The translations under genes were made by a program, and so were the position numbers. The notes below the pieces were generated by a model. That model searched no databases and was not told the origin of the DNA. It was given only the letters and a program-made list of their open reading frames with translations. Below are positions 23,001 through 38,000 of a stretch of 60,000 nt of DNA, in pieces. Position 1 is the stretch's first letter; every line of letters starts with the position of its first letter. The DNA lies in the NCBI RefSeq assembly GCF_029227915.1, contig NC_079879.1:6078001-6138000 (forward strand), in the 5' to 3' direction. The DNA is from Hydractinia symbiolongicarpus. Taxonomy: Eukaryota; Cnidaria; Hydrozoa; Anthoathecata; Hydractiniidae.

Positions 23001-26000
23001 ATGAAAATAAACATAAAAGTGCAGATGAAGAAATAACTTGCAACCTCAAAAATAATGAGAAAGATACAAACAAAGAATTACAAATAGATGAAGATGATAA
23101 TCATTGGGAAATCAAAGAACTGAATGAAGATGATAACCCTGCAGAACATAAGGATACTTGTGAGTCGTTAATCTATGTGCTTACCTCTTCATGTTAATGT
23201 TGTGTCATTAAATTTCAACAAAGCATTTTTTTAATCATGGGTGTACCGATAAGTTAAAAAAATTTGGTTCCTTGTTTGTGATCATATTATAAAATATCAA
23301 TGTAATTTGCCACCTGTTGTTAACTTATAATACTTTGCACTAATCCCGCTACTAACTGGCTATCACTAACCTCACTACTGTCCATGTAATGTGTTTTTTT
23401 TTTTACACAACTGTCTTAGTGAATGTTTGCATTACTTAAAAATGGATGATAGATAGCAAAAAGAAAAGTAAATCTGTGTAGTTATCCATAATTTAGTTAT
23501 TAGAATTTCTTTGCTCTATGTTATTGACAAATAAAGACAGCTGACATTTTACATGCACATTTTACTAGTGTGTTCAATATCCTGACTACATGTTACTGTA
23601 AATAACAAGAAAATTTATCTATCATTTTCTACTCAGCAAGCACTTAATTTTCAGCAAGCAAGCACTTAATTTTCAAAGTAGACACCTCATGACATGCATC
23701 TTTAGATGAGAAATAAATTTCTAAAAGCAGGCTTTAGTTAATATAGACAGTTTTTTAAATTTAAGCTCTGTATTTAAATTGCATAAAAAAATCTTTATGC
23801 AATCAAACCTTTGCATTCTACATTCATTGTTAACTTTGAAGAGAAAAAAGGATAGTGCAAGTTGTACTTTCAACTCAAAACATTTTAGTTTCATCAACAA
23901 ATGAAAGTGATGCTTTAGAAGTAGAAGCACTTGAAAATGAACTTCTCAATTTTGCCGAGGAGATGCCAGCATCTCATATACCAACAATACAACATTGTGA
24001 TAGTGATGAAGACATATATGGTAAGGTATTGAAACCGAAACTGAAGCCGAAATCCATAATTGAAGTTGAAAAGGAAGACATTGTTTCGCAAAAATTTAAT
24101 TTTACATCCATGCAGAAAGCAACGGAGAAGCCAAAAGATACTCATGTTCCCCACAATGATTTGGACCTTCGAGAATTTCATAAGTTATTTGTACGAAAGA
24201 GTAATCTGAAGCTTCAGAAAGTTAGAACAGATGAACACAGTGATGATGATGACTTGCGTTCCTATTCTTCTTCCTCCTCCTCTTCCTTGTTGGACAGTGA
24301 AAGCAACTTTGTTGTTCCTCAAGGTTAGCATAGTTAATTATAAAGAATTTGCATGAGTTTTTATTGTATGCATCTACTATTTTAAGATATTTCTAAAAAT
24401 TTAGCTGCAGCATTACAGAAAAATTCATCAGATGAAGAATTTACAAAATTGAATGAAGAACTAACTTGCAACTTTAAAAAGGAAGAAATATATATGGATG
24501 AAGAATTAATGCTAAATAAGGACGATTATAAAAGCAAATCAAATTCAGTTACAAAAATAGAAGAAGGCTCTTCCAAAACACTGATGTTCTCAAACATGTC
24601 AAAGCTTGATTCTCTTTCACCTGTAGTAAAAAATGATGATAATTATCAAGATAATTCTGATGATTTTAAATTATTTGCTGAAAGTATATCATTACCAAAG
24701 AAAAAGAAATTTCAAAAAGCAAAAACAGACGAACATAGTGACAAAGAGGAGAGTCTAGAGAGCAGTGACAAAGAAATTGATGCATATGGTGAGATATCAA
24801 TGTAGTTAGATTAGTTATGAGAATCAGTTTGGCATTTTATTGTCAACCAATAGCTTAATGTTTCTAATGCTGAGAGCATATTTACAAACTTTTCTGGTGG
24901 TATGCACAACAGAAAAACAAAGTCCCTTATGGTATTTTATGTAGGTAATCAAAATGATGTCAATAAAAAAAGCGTGAAATTTTCAAATTATTAAAATAAC
25001 AATATCTGTAAACTAGGCATTACCCTGTGATAACGTCCACAGTAATCACATTTATAATATAGGTCATTTGCTAGGGGATCATAAAGAAACCCAAGGAACA
25101 ACATCAAGAAAATATATTTCAACTTTTGCCTTTTAATGACGACAGATCAGGGCTTAAAAGCCCTGTTTTGGGTGATTTTTTCTAACCATTAGCCATTTAA
25201 TGCTTCATTTAAACCTACAACATTGTTTTTGATGGCTACTCCTTTTTACATGTGAAAATTTAGAGCAAATTATAAGAACAAGTAAAACTATTAACATCTA
25301 TAGCTAGTGGAGTCAACCAGACAAAAAATGAAGTTAGCTTTCGCTGAAAAATATAGTTAAGCTTTCCACATGTTAACATCGAGTCTTGAAAGATTTCAAT
25401 AAATCCTTAGATAATTTGTTTTAGCAGTGAATAGGTTTATAGTTTAAAAAAGTACAAATACCTTGTTGACCCTTACTGCACCAACCCTAAATTCAAAGCA
25501 AGCCTGTTTAATGCCTGCCTCTATTCTGTGTCAAATATAATGTTGACTAATTCTTTAGTGTGGAAAAAATAAGAATGTAGCATCTATAATCCAATGTTAC
25601 AGTTACCCTTTTGTTGTTTTATCTTTCTGTGGTTTATGTATCTATTTTACTATACTCATTTCTTCCTCTTTTGTTTCACTCATAAAAATACAAGCCTTGT
25701 AAATTATTTCTTTGTTTTCGTTGTTGCTTTCACAGGAGCTTTTATGGCATTGAAAGTCTTCTTTTTAATAAATATTAGTTATGCTCACCTTTTTTATTGT
25801 ACTATTGTCAATGTACTTTCTCATTTATTAAAACCATAATATTTTTTAACCAATAAACACTTAATTCCAAGTAATTATTTAGTTAATTGTACTAAGGTAC
25901 TTGTGATTTTTACACAACAAAACATTTTTAGTTCCATTATCAGATGACAGAGTTGCCGAGTCTGATACTGAGGAAAATTTGATGAAAGACTTTTCTCAGT

Positions 26001-29000
26001 TTGTCAATGAAATACAATCTCCAGCGACTGGAATTCAAAGTGTTGATGTCAATGAAGATGTCCAAGAAAAAGTATTTAGACAAAAGGAAGAATTACCTAA
26101 GATGAAAAAGGAAGACACAATTTCACAAAAATTTAATTTTACGTCAATGCAGAAAAGAACAGAGAAGCCAAAAGAGGTTCAAGTTGTTTGCAATGACTTG
26201 GACCTCAGAGAATTTCATAAGTTATTTGTGCGAAAGAAGAATCTAAAACTTCAGAAAGTTAAAACAGATGAACAAAGTGAGGATGAGGATTTGCATTCAT
26301 CGTCATCATCTTTATCCTCCTCAGACAGCGAAAGCAGCTTTGTGGTTCCTCAAGGTTAGTGTTGTCAAATGGTCTTATTCTAAGATCAATTGTTTAATAA
26401 CCTAACAAGTGATCGTATAATATGCTCTACAGTAAAAATTTTAAGAAATCTTTCTAATAACTGTTAACTATATGGAATTCTTTATGTTAATCTTATGAAT
26501 GTTTCAGTTGCATCCCAAAGAAGGAATTCATCGGATGAAGAATTTACAAAATTGAATGAAGAACTAACTTGCAACTTTAAAAAGGAAGAAATATATATGG
26601 ATGAAGAATTGGTGCTAAATAAGGACGATTATAAAAGCAAATCAAATTCAGTTACAAAAATAGAAGAAGATTCTTCCATAAAACTGATGTTGTCAAACAT
26701 GTCAAAGCTTGATTCTCTTTCACCTGTAGTAAAAAATGATGATAATTATCAAGATAATTCTGATGATTTTAAATTATTTGCTGAAAGTATATCATTGCCA
26801 AAGAAAAAGAAATTTCAAAAAGCAAAAACAGAAGAACATAGTGACAAAGAGGAGAGTTCAGATGGCAGTGACAATGAAGAAATTGGTGCACATGGTGAGA
26901 TTTTGTAGTTAGATTAGATGAATTTTGAAAATACTATTAGGTGGCATGTGGATAAACACACGAATTTGGTCCTCCTTTATTTACCGCATTTCGTGTGTCT
27001 CACTACTGCAGTTATCATTTTGCGTGACAGATAGACAGACGTATACAGGCATTATAACATAGAGTAGCCAGTTACCCGTGGAAAAATCCACGGGGTCGCC
27101 CGTCCTTTATATATATTGCAGATTTTCTGTTTCTGTAGCACAACATTTTTCTCGTGCACAAACAGACAGACGGTATACTAATATTAAAGACATCTTTGTG
27201 TACATTTAGCAATGCTACATCGTTTGACTTAAACAGTACTACTGAGTACTACTGAACTCACCACCAATTATGTAACAATGCATAAAATATTTGTTGTCAC
27301 ATATTCTAATTCATAGTAGTACATTTCTAGTTAGTGCTATATTAGTGTAGAACAACTGTTTAGAATTAAATCGTGCAAATTAAATTTAGAAATTTTATCA
27401 TATTGTTGATTAGTGGATTATTGAGCAAGCTGTCTGGTAGATTGAGGAAATCAATGAATCATTTTGAGATATCAAGAAACATGATTCTGATTTTTAATGT
27501 CAAATGTAAACTTGTCTTTGCAATGTTGGGGAAATCATATTTGTGTTTTTTTTTTTACTAACCAACACATTTTTTGTGACAAAGAAACACCTACTACCGC
27601 TCTGTACTAATTTTGCTTTCTAATGTATTTGTTTTTATCCTTAATCTAGCTGACATTTTTAAAAGAAGGAAAGATATGTTTTTTATTTCATGTTAATATC
27701 CATACTTTGGCTTCCGTTTGTAGAGATACTAACTTCTAGTTGGCTATAGTTTATCGCATAATAGCCTTATTTTCATGTCTGGTTATACACGGTTGAATGC
27801 CGACACAGGCCTATCAATAAGGGGCAAACGATCGCTCTCGCACATCCAAAGAAGTGCCAATTCTGAAAAATGAAATATTAGCTGCGGTAATAATTGCTCC
27901 TCCAGTTCCAAAAAAAGTTCATCGCATGGGAAAATTAATTTCTTGTTATATTAAAAAAACTAAAATATGAGGTTAGAGTTTAAAAATAATAAAATATTGT
28001 TTTATAAACTTATGCTATATATCAATGTTTTTTTATTCCATCAGTACTAACTTTGATTAATTAGCACCGTGTGTTATTATGCAGAATAAATAATTGTTAA
28101 TATTATTGAGGTATTAAAAGAAAACAATTTTTTCTGAGTTCCTGAACTTATTAAACATATTATGTCGGTTTTTACATAGTTCCCCTAATGAAATGCATGA
28201 AAATCTCGTTTTTCCCGATAATCCTAAGAAAACTTGTTATATTTTCCCAATTATAAGGATTTGAAAGTGATTTTTAAAAGTAGTTTCGAGTAAAAGCCTC
28301 TGAGAGGTATGTGATCAAAAACTTTGACATGCAGGTGTAAATAAATAGTAAATCTCAGTAAGTATCATAGCCATCAGACGTAACATAAAGAAGTTATTAA
28401 AAAATACCGTCAGCAAAAAAAAAAGGTGAAGTCCCCATTTTCACATGATAAAGTTTTTGTGTTTTAAATAATCTTATAGACATAAAATTTTACACCAATT
28501 GTAAAAAAATACTGTTTTTTATGCGCATCCACATAATTTATTAACATTTTATGAAAAACCGAGCTGTGTAAAATGTTGGAAATTAGGGTTAATAGAATGA
28601 CTTACTGTCCTGGTTATACTTTCTTATTGATAGGCTTGCTGACATAAGCAAAAACTCAAAAACTTACAGTATATGATTTTTGTGCCCTCTCCTTAAAAGT
28701 AAAGTTATTTCTATTGAGAATGATTAGTCATATTTTAAAACTCTAGTCAATGTCGTATAGATTAAAACTTAACTACGTAGAATTTAAGGTAAATTCCGAG
28801 AGGCAATCCAGTATCTCCCCTGAACTCCACCTTGTTATGATTTGTTCACTACTTTAAAATCAAAAAATCAGACAATAATTTCTTCCTGTTCCATAAATAT
28901 TTGGTGTGAAAGATGGGCCAAACTAAACTCATCAGTGTTGTTATGGTAGATTTGGACCCTACAATCCCTTCTCGTTTTGTTGTTTAATACGAATATAGTA

Positions 29001-32000
29001 CTGTGTCTACGTTTTCTCTGCAATTAATGTACTGAAATAGAGGCACATATTGGTATTTATTTGTCGCACATGAAAGTGGAATAAAAAGGAACTATTTTTT
29101 ACATTTAAAGCTATTTTACTTTGAAGGTAATACCATAGCTATTAAGTATAAAAGAAATTAACGTTTTTTGATCAGCATATTAAAACATAACTAGATTATT
29201 TTCTTAAATTATTGGTTAGGATTGTGTAGCTGTTCAGCTCTTATCCATTTGTGTTTGTTTTTTTTTTAAAAAAAGCTAAGAAGCAGTGAGAACTCTATCG
29301 ATATCGATTTTAATATCGATCTTAGCTAATTATTGTGTTTAATAGAAGGTTTTTTACTCTGCTTCACCATTTAAATGTTATAAGTTCTCTTATTCAGGAA
29401 AATTTTATAATTGCCTGATTGATAAATTTTATTTTTTAAAAGGAATATTTGCTTTCATTACGTAAAATTGTTTTTTTTAATCAGAATCTTGAGACATAAT
29501 AATTTTCTTTTTTGTTGAAGAAGACAATAAGATTAGTTTCTTGATATTAAAAATGGAATGTGTTAATGTTTTTTCGGTATTTAGTGCACTAGTGTTGATA
29601 AAGGTTTATTAACGATCAAAAACTATTTATAAACTCAAGTAATACTAAGGGGCAACGAAACGTCTGTTGGTTTCCCATTTTAGTGACTTACACGAAAGTC
29701 GAGCTAGTGGCGGTGGAAAAGTTTATGAATACTGAGGACAAAAACAACATATTAAATTATCTTAAATATCATATTGGGCATCCAAATATGACTGAATATG
29801 ACAGAAGAGTTCTTACATTTTTTTAAATATCCACGATTTATTCGATATAAGCATTGATCTTGCTTTTTACTCAAGTTCTCTAATAAAATAAACTTCAATT
29901 TGAACTCGCTAGCTAGCTATTTCCTTAAGTTTATTTCACATGAAGCCAGTCGAAGCACCAACAATGACTTCAAAATCTTTTTAGAGGTATTAATTATCTT
30001 CTTAAAGCCAGTAACATATCATTTTTAAACAAATACAATCTGTGTTTTCTCTGTTTCTTCGTCGAAACAAACTTTTGGTTTACTGATATTTAATTTATTT
30101 TACAGACCGTAGCTTATTTTACCGCTAAAAAGAATACTGACGGAAAAATTTTCCTTTTTTTAGCAAATAAAAATAAAAAAGTAGCAAATCCACGATAAAA
30201 AGTAATTATTTATAAACAGGTTTTCCAGAGGTCTATGTAGTTCTAAAGTCCGTATGATTTCTTGCACCTTGCCCTTTTCAGTGGTCCGTTTATTACACGT
30301 TATTCTTCGGGATGTACATGGATTGAGCTTATTGAATCGTTTCGTAGCCCTTTTCAAACTAGCCAATTTCATGTCCAGTTTTTTCATAATTTAACATGTA
30401 ACAATTACTTCTTATAATTTTAAGGTTAGCTGTCAACTAGTAACCTTAATATTTATTTTCGTGAAACGCTTTAGTCTCTTTAGACCAACTCAAAGAAACT
30501 CGAACCGACCACTTCTCGCGGGAACAAAATGATGAAGAAAACATGGATGCTATTTTTGAAGAATTTAAGCAAAAAGAAACAGAAGATGATGTGGTGTGTT
30601 TTTTTTCTTACATCTTTAATCAGGATTGATAAATAAATATATGATGCAACATTAAACTTGTAGGCTTGAACTCGTACTTAAACTTGTATTTTTTTGGTCT
30701 TTTTAACATTAATTTAAATTCATCTAAGTTTTGTCACTTTTGCAGATGTACTTTTAATGAGACAGAGTTCCTGTTGATAAAGACGAAGAATTACCACCTT
30801 TTTTACCTTTTTTTATCCAGTGATTTGTTCTTCACTTTAAGGCTTATTAATAGTCCATTATTACTTTTATCCACAAACAACACATGTCTACAAAAATGCT
30901 GAATAACAAAAAAAAGTTATTTTATTATTTATTATTAAAATTTTTCTCAAAAGAAAATTCGAAAAGAATAATCAGGTTAAGCTACACACACTTTTTCTTT
31001 AAGATTCACCTTTAAAAACACCAAACTTCTACGCAGTACTAATTTTTCCCACATGTTCGAGGATGAACAAACTATTAAATAACTGTGGTTGAACATGATG
31101 GGAGAAGGACCCCCTGAAACGTCGCCTACTTGACTATTCATTCGTTCAAGAAATGATAAACTTTCCACAGTAATGCGGTTAAACAGTTTGATTTAAAAAG
31201 ATCATTACATTCACATCCCAATTGAAAAATAAAATTTATTGTAACACTGGAAATACTTAGTTTGTGTCAATAAACATTAATTTCGATGATCAATATTAAC
31301 CGTCACTATTAATATTTTGATCAGAATTTCGTTATCCCTACTTTATTGCTTTCAGGATAGTATTGGTGAAATAAGTGATGACGATGATGATGATGACGTC
31401 ATTCACCCATTTGTCAGCGTAGCAGGGGAAATTCTTCTTGGGTTGAAATATAACTATCATGAATCGATATTTGAAGTGCAAGTTCACAAAGCCAAAGACC
31501 TCATAGCAGCTGACCAAAGAAAAAATACTACTGACCCGTAAGGTTTTTAAAATCTTTGAATGGCTTGTTGTATGTAATTTGTTTAGTACAGGACCTTTGG
31601 AAGCTAATCAGCTGTTCTTAGAACTTTTAAAAACGGATTTATTACATTTTCTGAAGATGCTTTGAGGACGAACTTTATTAGTGGCAAGTGGCAAGTGCTT
31701 GCAGTCTATTTTTTTTGGAAAAAATGTGCCGCTTGGGGTCATTGAACAAATGCACTCATTCACTAAGATTCGTTATTTTTCAATTTGATATAACGTTGCT
31801 GGTTGTAAAATAACTGTCTTTTAACCTTTAGAAATCCTCAAGAAATTTTAATCTATCAATTGCAATGTTCTTGCGTTAATTTTTTAGTAATTTTCTTCAC
31901 AAGATTTACCATAATGTCATTGTTACAAAGTCATATACACAGATAAATAAAATTAACAGAATCTTTAAATAATTTAAAGTGTAACATGTTACCAATATAA

Positions 32001-35000
32001 GTTGTTTTCTGTGATGTGTTTACATGAAATTCTATTTAAATTACATTGGTGTATTACAAAACTTTTGCTCCATCTAGATATGTTAAAGTTTATCTTCTCC
32101 CTGACTCTAAAAGAGGTGGCAAAAGAAAAACAAAAGCGAAACGTCATTCGTTAAATCCAGATTTTGACGAAGTTCTGGAGGTAAAAATCGTTTTGTTAGT
32201 TAAAAATCATTTTACACAATATAAGTACAACCTCACTGGTGACAACACAGTGAAGTTGTCCCTGCATGAAATACTGTAACGCTTATTTTTTTGCATGTCC
32301 TTTTAGTTTAAAGTCCCATTTGAAGAGCTGGTGACACGTACGTGTTCCATCAGTGTATGGCACAATGATTCATTTGATAAAAATCTTCATCTCGGCGAAG
32401 TTAATCTGAACATACAAGAATACATTAATTCTGGTTTCTCATTGGAAGAACCTTCACCTCAGTGGTATACTCTCTGTGCTAAGGTAGAAAATTCTGTTTT
32501 TATATACCGTAGAAACAAATTTCTTTTTAACGTGAACCTTAGCAATAATTTCTTGAGCCTTATAACGAATCATATAAGGTTGGTCAATTTTTCCGTGCAA
32601 GGATTTATGATAAGTGAAATAATAAAAGTGTTATTACAGCATTAAGCTCGTTACTAGAATTCTTGTAAGATGATCACATGAACCTGAATTTATGATTGTG
32701 AAATAATGTTTAGAAAGTCAACGAAAAGGAAGTCGTATTTGTTGGACATATTGTCATGCTTTTAAATTATAAAGCTCCTGGCAGCCAGGTCGCCAGCACA
32801 AAGAAAGAACAGAAGAAATTACCAAACCCTACTAAGGGATCACTAATGGTAACCATTCTAGATGCGCACAACTTACCTTCTGTTTATGGTGACGATGGTT
32901 CAAATCCATTCTGCAAAGTGTAAGTTTTAGCACATTCTATAAAAAGTGTATCAAATATTTCAACATTTCTTAACTTATTGCTATGAAAAGGTTTGAAGTT
33001 TATTTACACTACGTTCTAATGTTTTTAGAAACTTGTTATCAGACACTTCAAAGTTCCCTAAATTTAAGACACCTGTCGTTAAAGGAACAACTGACCCGCA
33101 TTGGGATTATAGCTTTGAATTTCCCAATGTTTCGTGGACAGAATTAAAAGATTGTGTGCTGCAGGTCGCAATATACGACTACGAAAGAGGGAGTGCTAAT
33201 GTTCTTCTCGCTGGAACACGAATAGGACTTGGTAAACTTAAAGGCATTCAACATGATTCATTCGGAGAAGAAATAAATGTCTGGCAGTCGGTGTTGGACA
33301 ATCCTAATGATAGTACACAATACACAATCCCGTTGAGATCGACATTGGATAGCGTCAAAGCGTGAGTTTTTATTAATTGTTTGTTTGTTTTGTTGTCTGC
33401 AAGCAACTTTGTGAAATCCTTTTTATTCAGGAAAGAGCGATATGCACCTGCAGTACCTGTCAAGATCATAACAGATGAGCAGCATGATGATATCAAAAAG
33501 AAAACAATGAAAGTAAGCTGAGCTTTTTACTCTTTATGTAATCTGCTCGACCTGTTTTTTTATGCAACACTGAGTGCAAAGTAGCATCTAACATCTTCAA
33601 TTGGTTTTAGGATAATCAATCTTTTACGAAACGATTACTCGCTGCTGATACAATGAGTTTGGTAAGTATTCACACACACTATAATACCCGTTTATGTCTG
33701 TCTGTCACGCAAATGGTAACGGCCCATTGACTAGTCTTGTGTATAATGATTTACCCAATGTACTTGGTTTGTTACTATAGGCAAGCAGCGGTAGTGTGCT
33801 TAGTATATACAGTATGGCTGGTGGTGAACATGGTAATATCGTCATCTCTGGTGAAATTTTATTCTCCATCAAACATGATGTATCGTCTGGAATATTTTCT
33901 GTGACGATAGTGAAAGCTAAAGGATTGGCACCTGTCAATACAAAACAATTGACTTCTGACCCGTAAGTTACTTTTTAAAGTCATGTGACCACTCTCAACA
34001 GTCATTATGGTTATTGTCGTAAGAACATTTATAATGTAGTCACATGATGCTTGAGTGTGTCACTGCAAGTGTTAGCTACGTACTGCTTTTTTACACATAG
34101 TTATGTGAAAGTCTACATGCTTCCTGATAAAACAAAAACAACGAAAAAGAAGACAACTTTCAGAAGAAAAACATTGAATCCTCAATGGAACGAGACAATT
34201 AAGGTATCACATATTAACGCTAACGATATTAAGGTGAAAGTCCAGTTCCATCGCAAAGCGCGACGTCGTACTTAGCGCTGTGCAGTTCTGCGTTCGAACG
34301 GCACAATGTCCAATGAAAACAGAAATGCGTGCGCACTTAAAATGGTGACAATTCAAACAAACAAACAAACCATTTTTAAAATCGTGAAGTTACGTTATTA
34401 CCTTATTTGTACAGATTTTGGCGAACACTAAATTTAGCGATTTTGGTCTGAAATTGCCAAATTAAGTGCTCGCCAAATTCATTTTGTTCATCCTTCGCTA
34501 AATTAAGTGGTCGCCAATTTTATTTTTTCATCCAACGCTAAATTAAATGCTCGCCAAATTTATTTTTTTCATCCATCGTCAAAATAAATGCCGCCAAATC
34601 ACCCAACAACTATTCCAACCATGCGACTTAACCGTAAATAAATATTGTAAATCATTTCTCAAAAAGTTATTCTCCAATTCGTTTTCATAATAAATTGAAA
34701 ACCAGTTATCCAGCTGGAAAAAGTTTAAAGAAATTGACATCAAATTCCAGCACACGACAATCAAGCCTCTACATGCTAAGTGGTTGGTTGAGTATTATAT
34801 TGAGATGACACCAGAATCTGGTTCCAATGATCATAAACGTCTGAAAAGCATCCGGTATCTATGACACACTGAAAATGGGAAGCTCAAACCTTCCTTATAT
34901 TGACCCATACCTATTTTCCTCTCGTCTGGAATCAAATGATGATACTGAACGATGAACTTTCCAGTCAATAACAGAGGAAATAAGAGAGCACTTTGTCAAT

Positions 35001-38000
35001 AAAGTTGAAGTGAATGATGACGATGAAGATGACAAAGAAGGGTGGAAAGATGGAAACGATGATTTCAACAAAAACGTATTTGACATAATCATTGACAACA
35101 AAGACGAGTAGGCTAAATTTTACATGACTTTATAAAGCATGCTCTTGTTTAAAAAAAAAAAATTTTTAATTTTTTTGTCCCCAAAAGCTTTTAAGATAAA
35201 ATCTATAAGCATTATAAAAAATAAAAGAAAATCTTTCCACCGCCAAATTTAATACACGTCAAATTTAAGATATTTTTTGCCACCGCAAAATTAAATGCTT
35301 GCCAAAATTTGTACGAATAAGGTATACTCTGCAACGCTTTCCGTGCTCAATAATTTTACATTTATTTTAGCTGTTAAAGGAACAGCGCGCTAGAAATCGC
35401 TCCTAGATATTACGCAATGTTGAGTGCTTTGAATACACGTGCGACTTATAGACTTTTTAGTTTATTATTTATTTTGAGTTTTGTAGCTTCCAGAGAGTTA
35501 TGCGAGTTTAGACTGCAGATGAAAAAGTCTTCAGAGAAATCATTTGTATATTCTGAAACACCAAACTTTAAACATTTTTGTCTCTTTCATATAGTATAAA
35601 TTTAATCGTGAAGAATTGTTAAAAAAGACACTCCAGGTCACAGCGTGGAATCATGATAGATTTGGACGGAATGATTTCCTTGGGGAGGTGCAAGTTAACA
35701 TGAAACACTATGCGAGTAAAAATAACCTGGACAAAGAAGAATCCGTGTGGTACACACTGCAAGAAGCGGTACGGTTTTCTTGTTGAAAGCTTTGCATTTA
35801 GCACTATTTCGTACTGTCAACTAAGTCATCTTTTATAAGGCATTTGGTATGATAAAAGTGATCTTTAGAATATAAATTGTCTTAGCTGGAAAAAATACCA
35901 CCTCTTTTCAACTGTCCCCTTTACCTTCTTTGCTTATGAAGTCAGCATAGAATTTTGTATTTATTTTTTTTTGAACTCCTCAGGCTCCTGTAAGTGTTGG
36001 TGGTTCGTATGACAACAAAGGAGAACTTGTAATCTCAATTAAATTTGAACACGATGTTTTGTCTGTTCAAGTGAAGGAAGCTCATGGCTTGACGACAGTT
36101 GATCCTGAAAATCTACCAAGTCCATTTGTTAAATGGTAGGTCTCTCAATTGAAGTACCAGTATATATCTTATTGCCTTCAAATTGGTTCGCTTGCCCACA
36201 TGGCAAAATTTTATTAATATTGAGGTGAGGTATTGTTTTTAAGTTTAATGAAACAGCCATTTCTTCGTCTTTGCTGACCATTATTAGTTTTATAGTCAAC
36301 TAACAAAGAGACAGACCACGGCTGCTATTACAATATGTTTGGAAAATATTTTCTTGAGTTACTAATATATTTTACTTTCAAGAAGAGAAAAAAAGTCTAC
36401 ATCCAACTTCACTGTCGTTTCAGTGTACGAAACTAGATGGCTTTAGAGGATATTAATATTTTAATACCCTGGTGTTTTCAGACAGTGATATAGTTAATTA
36501 TTTTGAAACAAATTATTTTTTACTTAATTTCAGCTACTTATTACCTGATAAGTCAAGAAAATCGAAACGCAAAACAACTGTTCAAAAGAAAACAATTCAA
36601 CCCGTGTGGAATGAGAAATTCGATTATAAGAACGTGCAGGTTTCTGATCTGCAAACACGTGTTCTAGAAGTCACAGTCTGGGACTACCATTCTTCTGGGC
36701 ATCAGTTCTTGGGTGGTTTGCGTCTGGGCTTATCACAAGGAGACGAGTACTGGCATGATTGTTTCAACAAAGAAGTGAATATTTGGGAAGCCATGATAAA
36801 ACATCTTGGTATTTTTGCAGAATATGTAATTCCGTTAAGAGCCACCATGACCTCCAGAAAAGGGTACGATTGATTGTTTGTTTGTTTATTTCATTCTTGT
36901 TAAATTTGTTTATATTAATAAGTAGAGGTAGCAGATTTTGTTCCACAAAGTTTACAAAAGTTTAATATTTTTTCTACAGAAAATTAAAACATACTTTTTA
37001 TAATGATTAGTATTAGGTATGACACTCTACGCTTGACTTTTGTATCTGACAATTGTGTTTCTTTGTTGATAGGCAAGAACCAGTGGATATACCCATGATT
37101 ACAAAAACAATCGAAGAGAAGGCTGAAGATCAAGATGCTTTGTATTCTGCTGGAGTAAAAAATATTTTCTTTCTCTGTTTTTTTTTCTGTTTTTTTTCTG
37201 TAAGTGAATAAACAAAAACAGTAGTGTATTATTTGTTTGAAATGATACAAGTTCCATTATCATTAATAAAGTGAACTTCCTGTGTAAAGAGAATTAGAGA
37301 AAAATATTGAGAGAAGATAATGATTTCTGTTTTGTGTTCAGGTTCCATGCATGCGGGTGGCGTTGCAATATGTGGAATACAGTAGCTTAACTGAAGACGA
37401 GTTAAAAAAGAAGAAAGGAAGTCATGGAGAACTGAAAATTCATTTGAAAGAAGGAAGACATTTATATTTGAAAGCAGACGGTGATTTACCGAGTTCCTTT
37501 TGTAAAATGTAAGTACTTCAGTTAACAAAAAATATTTTTAGAAGTATTTAATTTCAGTAGCACTATGAAATTTTTCAGGTTTTTCCTGAATTCGATTTTT
37601 TTTCTACACTCCCTCTACTTCTTCTTTTTCACCTTCAGATTTGCAATTTTTGACATCTGAATAGGACAGGAAATTGTAATTTAGGCTAAACCCAACAAAT
37701 TTGCAGCAGTTGTTAAAAGAAATGTACATGTGAATTTTTATTGTCCTTTGAAGTAAAACCACTCTCGCTAATTTGCCCTAAATAAGTAAACGAAGCTAGC
37801 TAGTTTTATTAAAAAAACTTCTCTTGATTAAACTCTACATTCCAGATGTAATTTTTAGATAATTAACCAAACGCTTACTCGCACTCTTATGATATTAGGT
37901 TAGACGTCTTATCGCATTAAAGTAAAATTTTTAAAATCTTTTAGGTATTTACAGCCAAAGAAAAAGCATAGTAAAGTAAAAACAGAAACATACATCAAAA

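Larger units (their letters stand above)
26895..30483 (+). other. SYTL: Slp intron 9, 3.6 kb
   Basis: It contains two partial copies of the ACAGACAG/CCCGT-hairpin repeat (about 26978-27060 and 27065-27185). A possible element is bounded by a 13-bp inverted repeat gcctatcaataag (27809-27821 and 28623-28635) and includes the segment related to 420-650. Other sequence is AT-rich. No exon is needed to keep frame between exons 9 and 10. Confidence 0.6.

Noticed and set aside
25594-25839. Hydrophobic 81-codon frame, possible membrane protein
   Set aside because: It lies in an intron between duplicated Slp exons, is composed of Phe/Leu/Tyr-rich AT-driven codons, and has no support.
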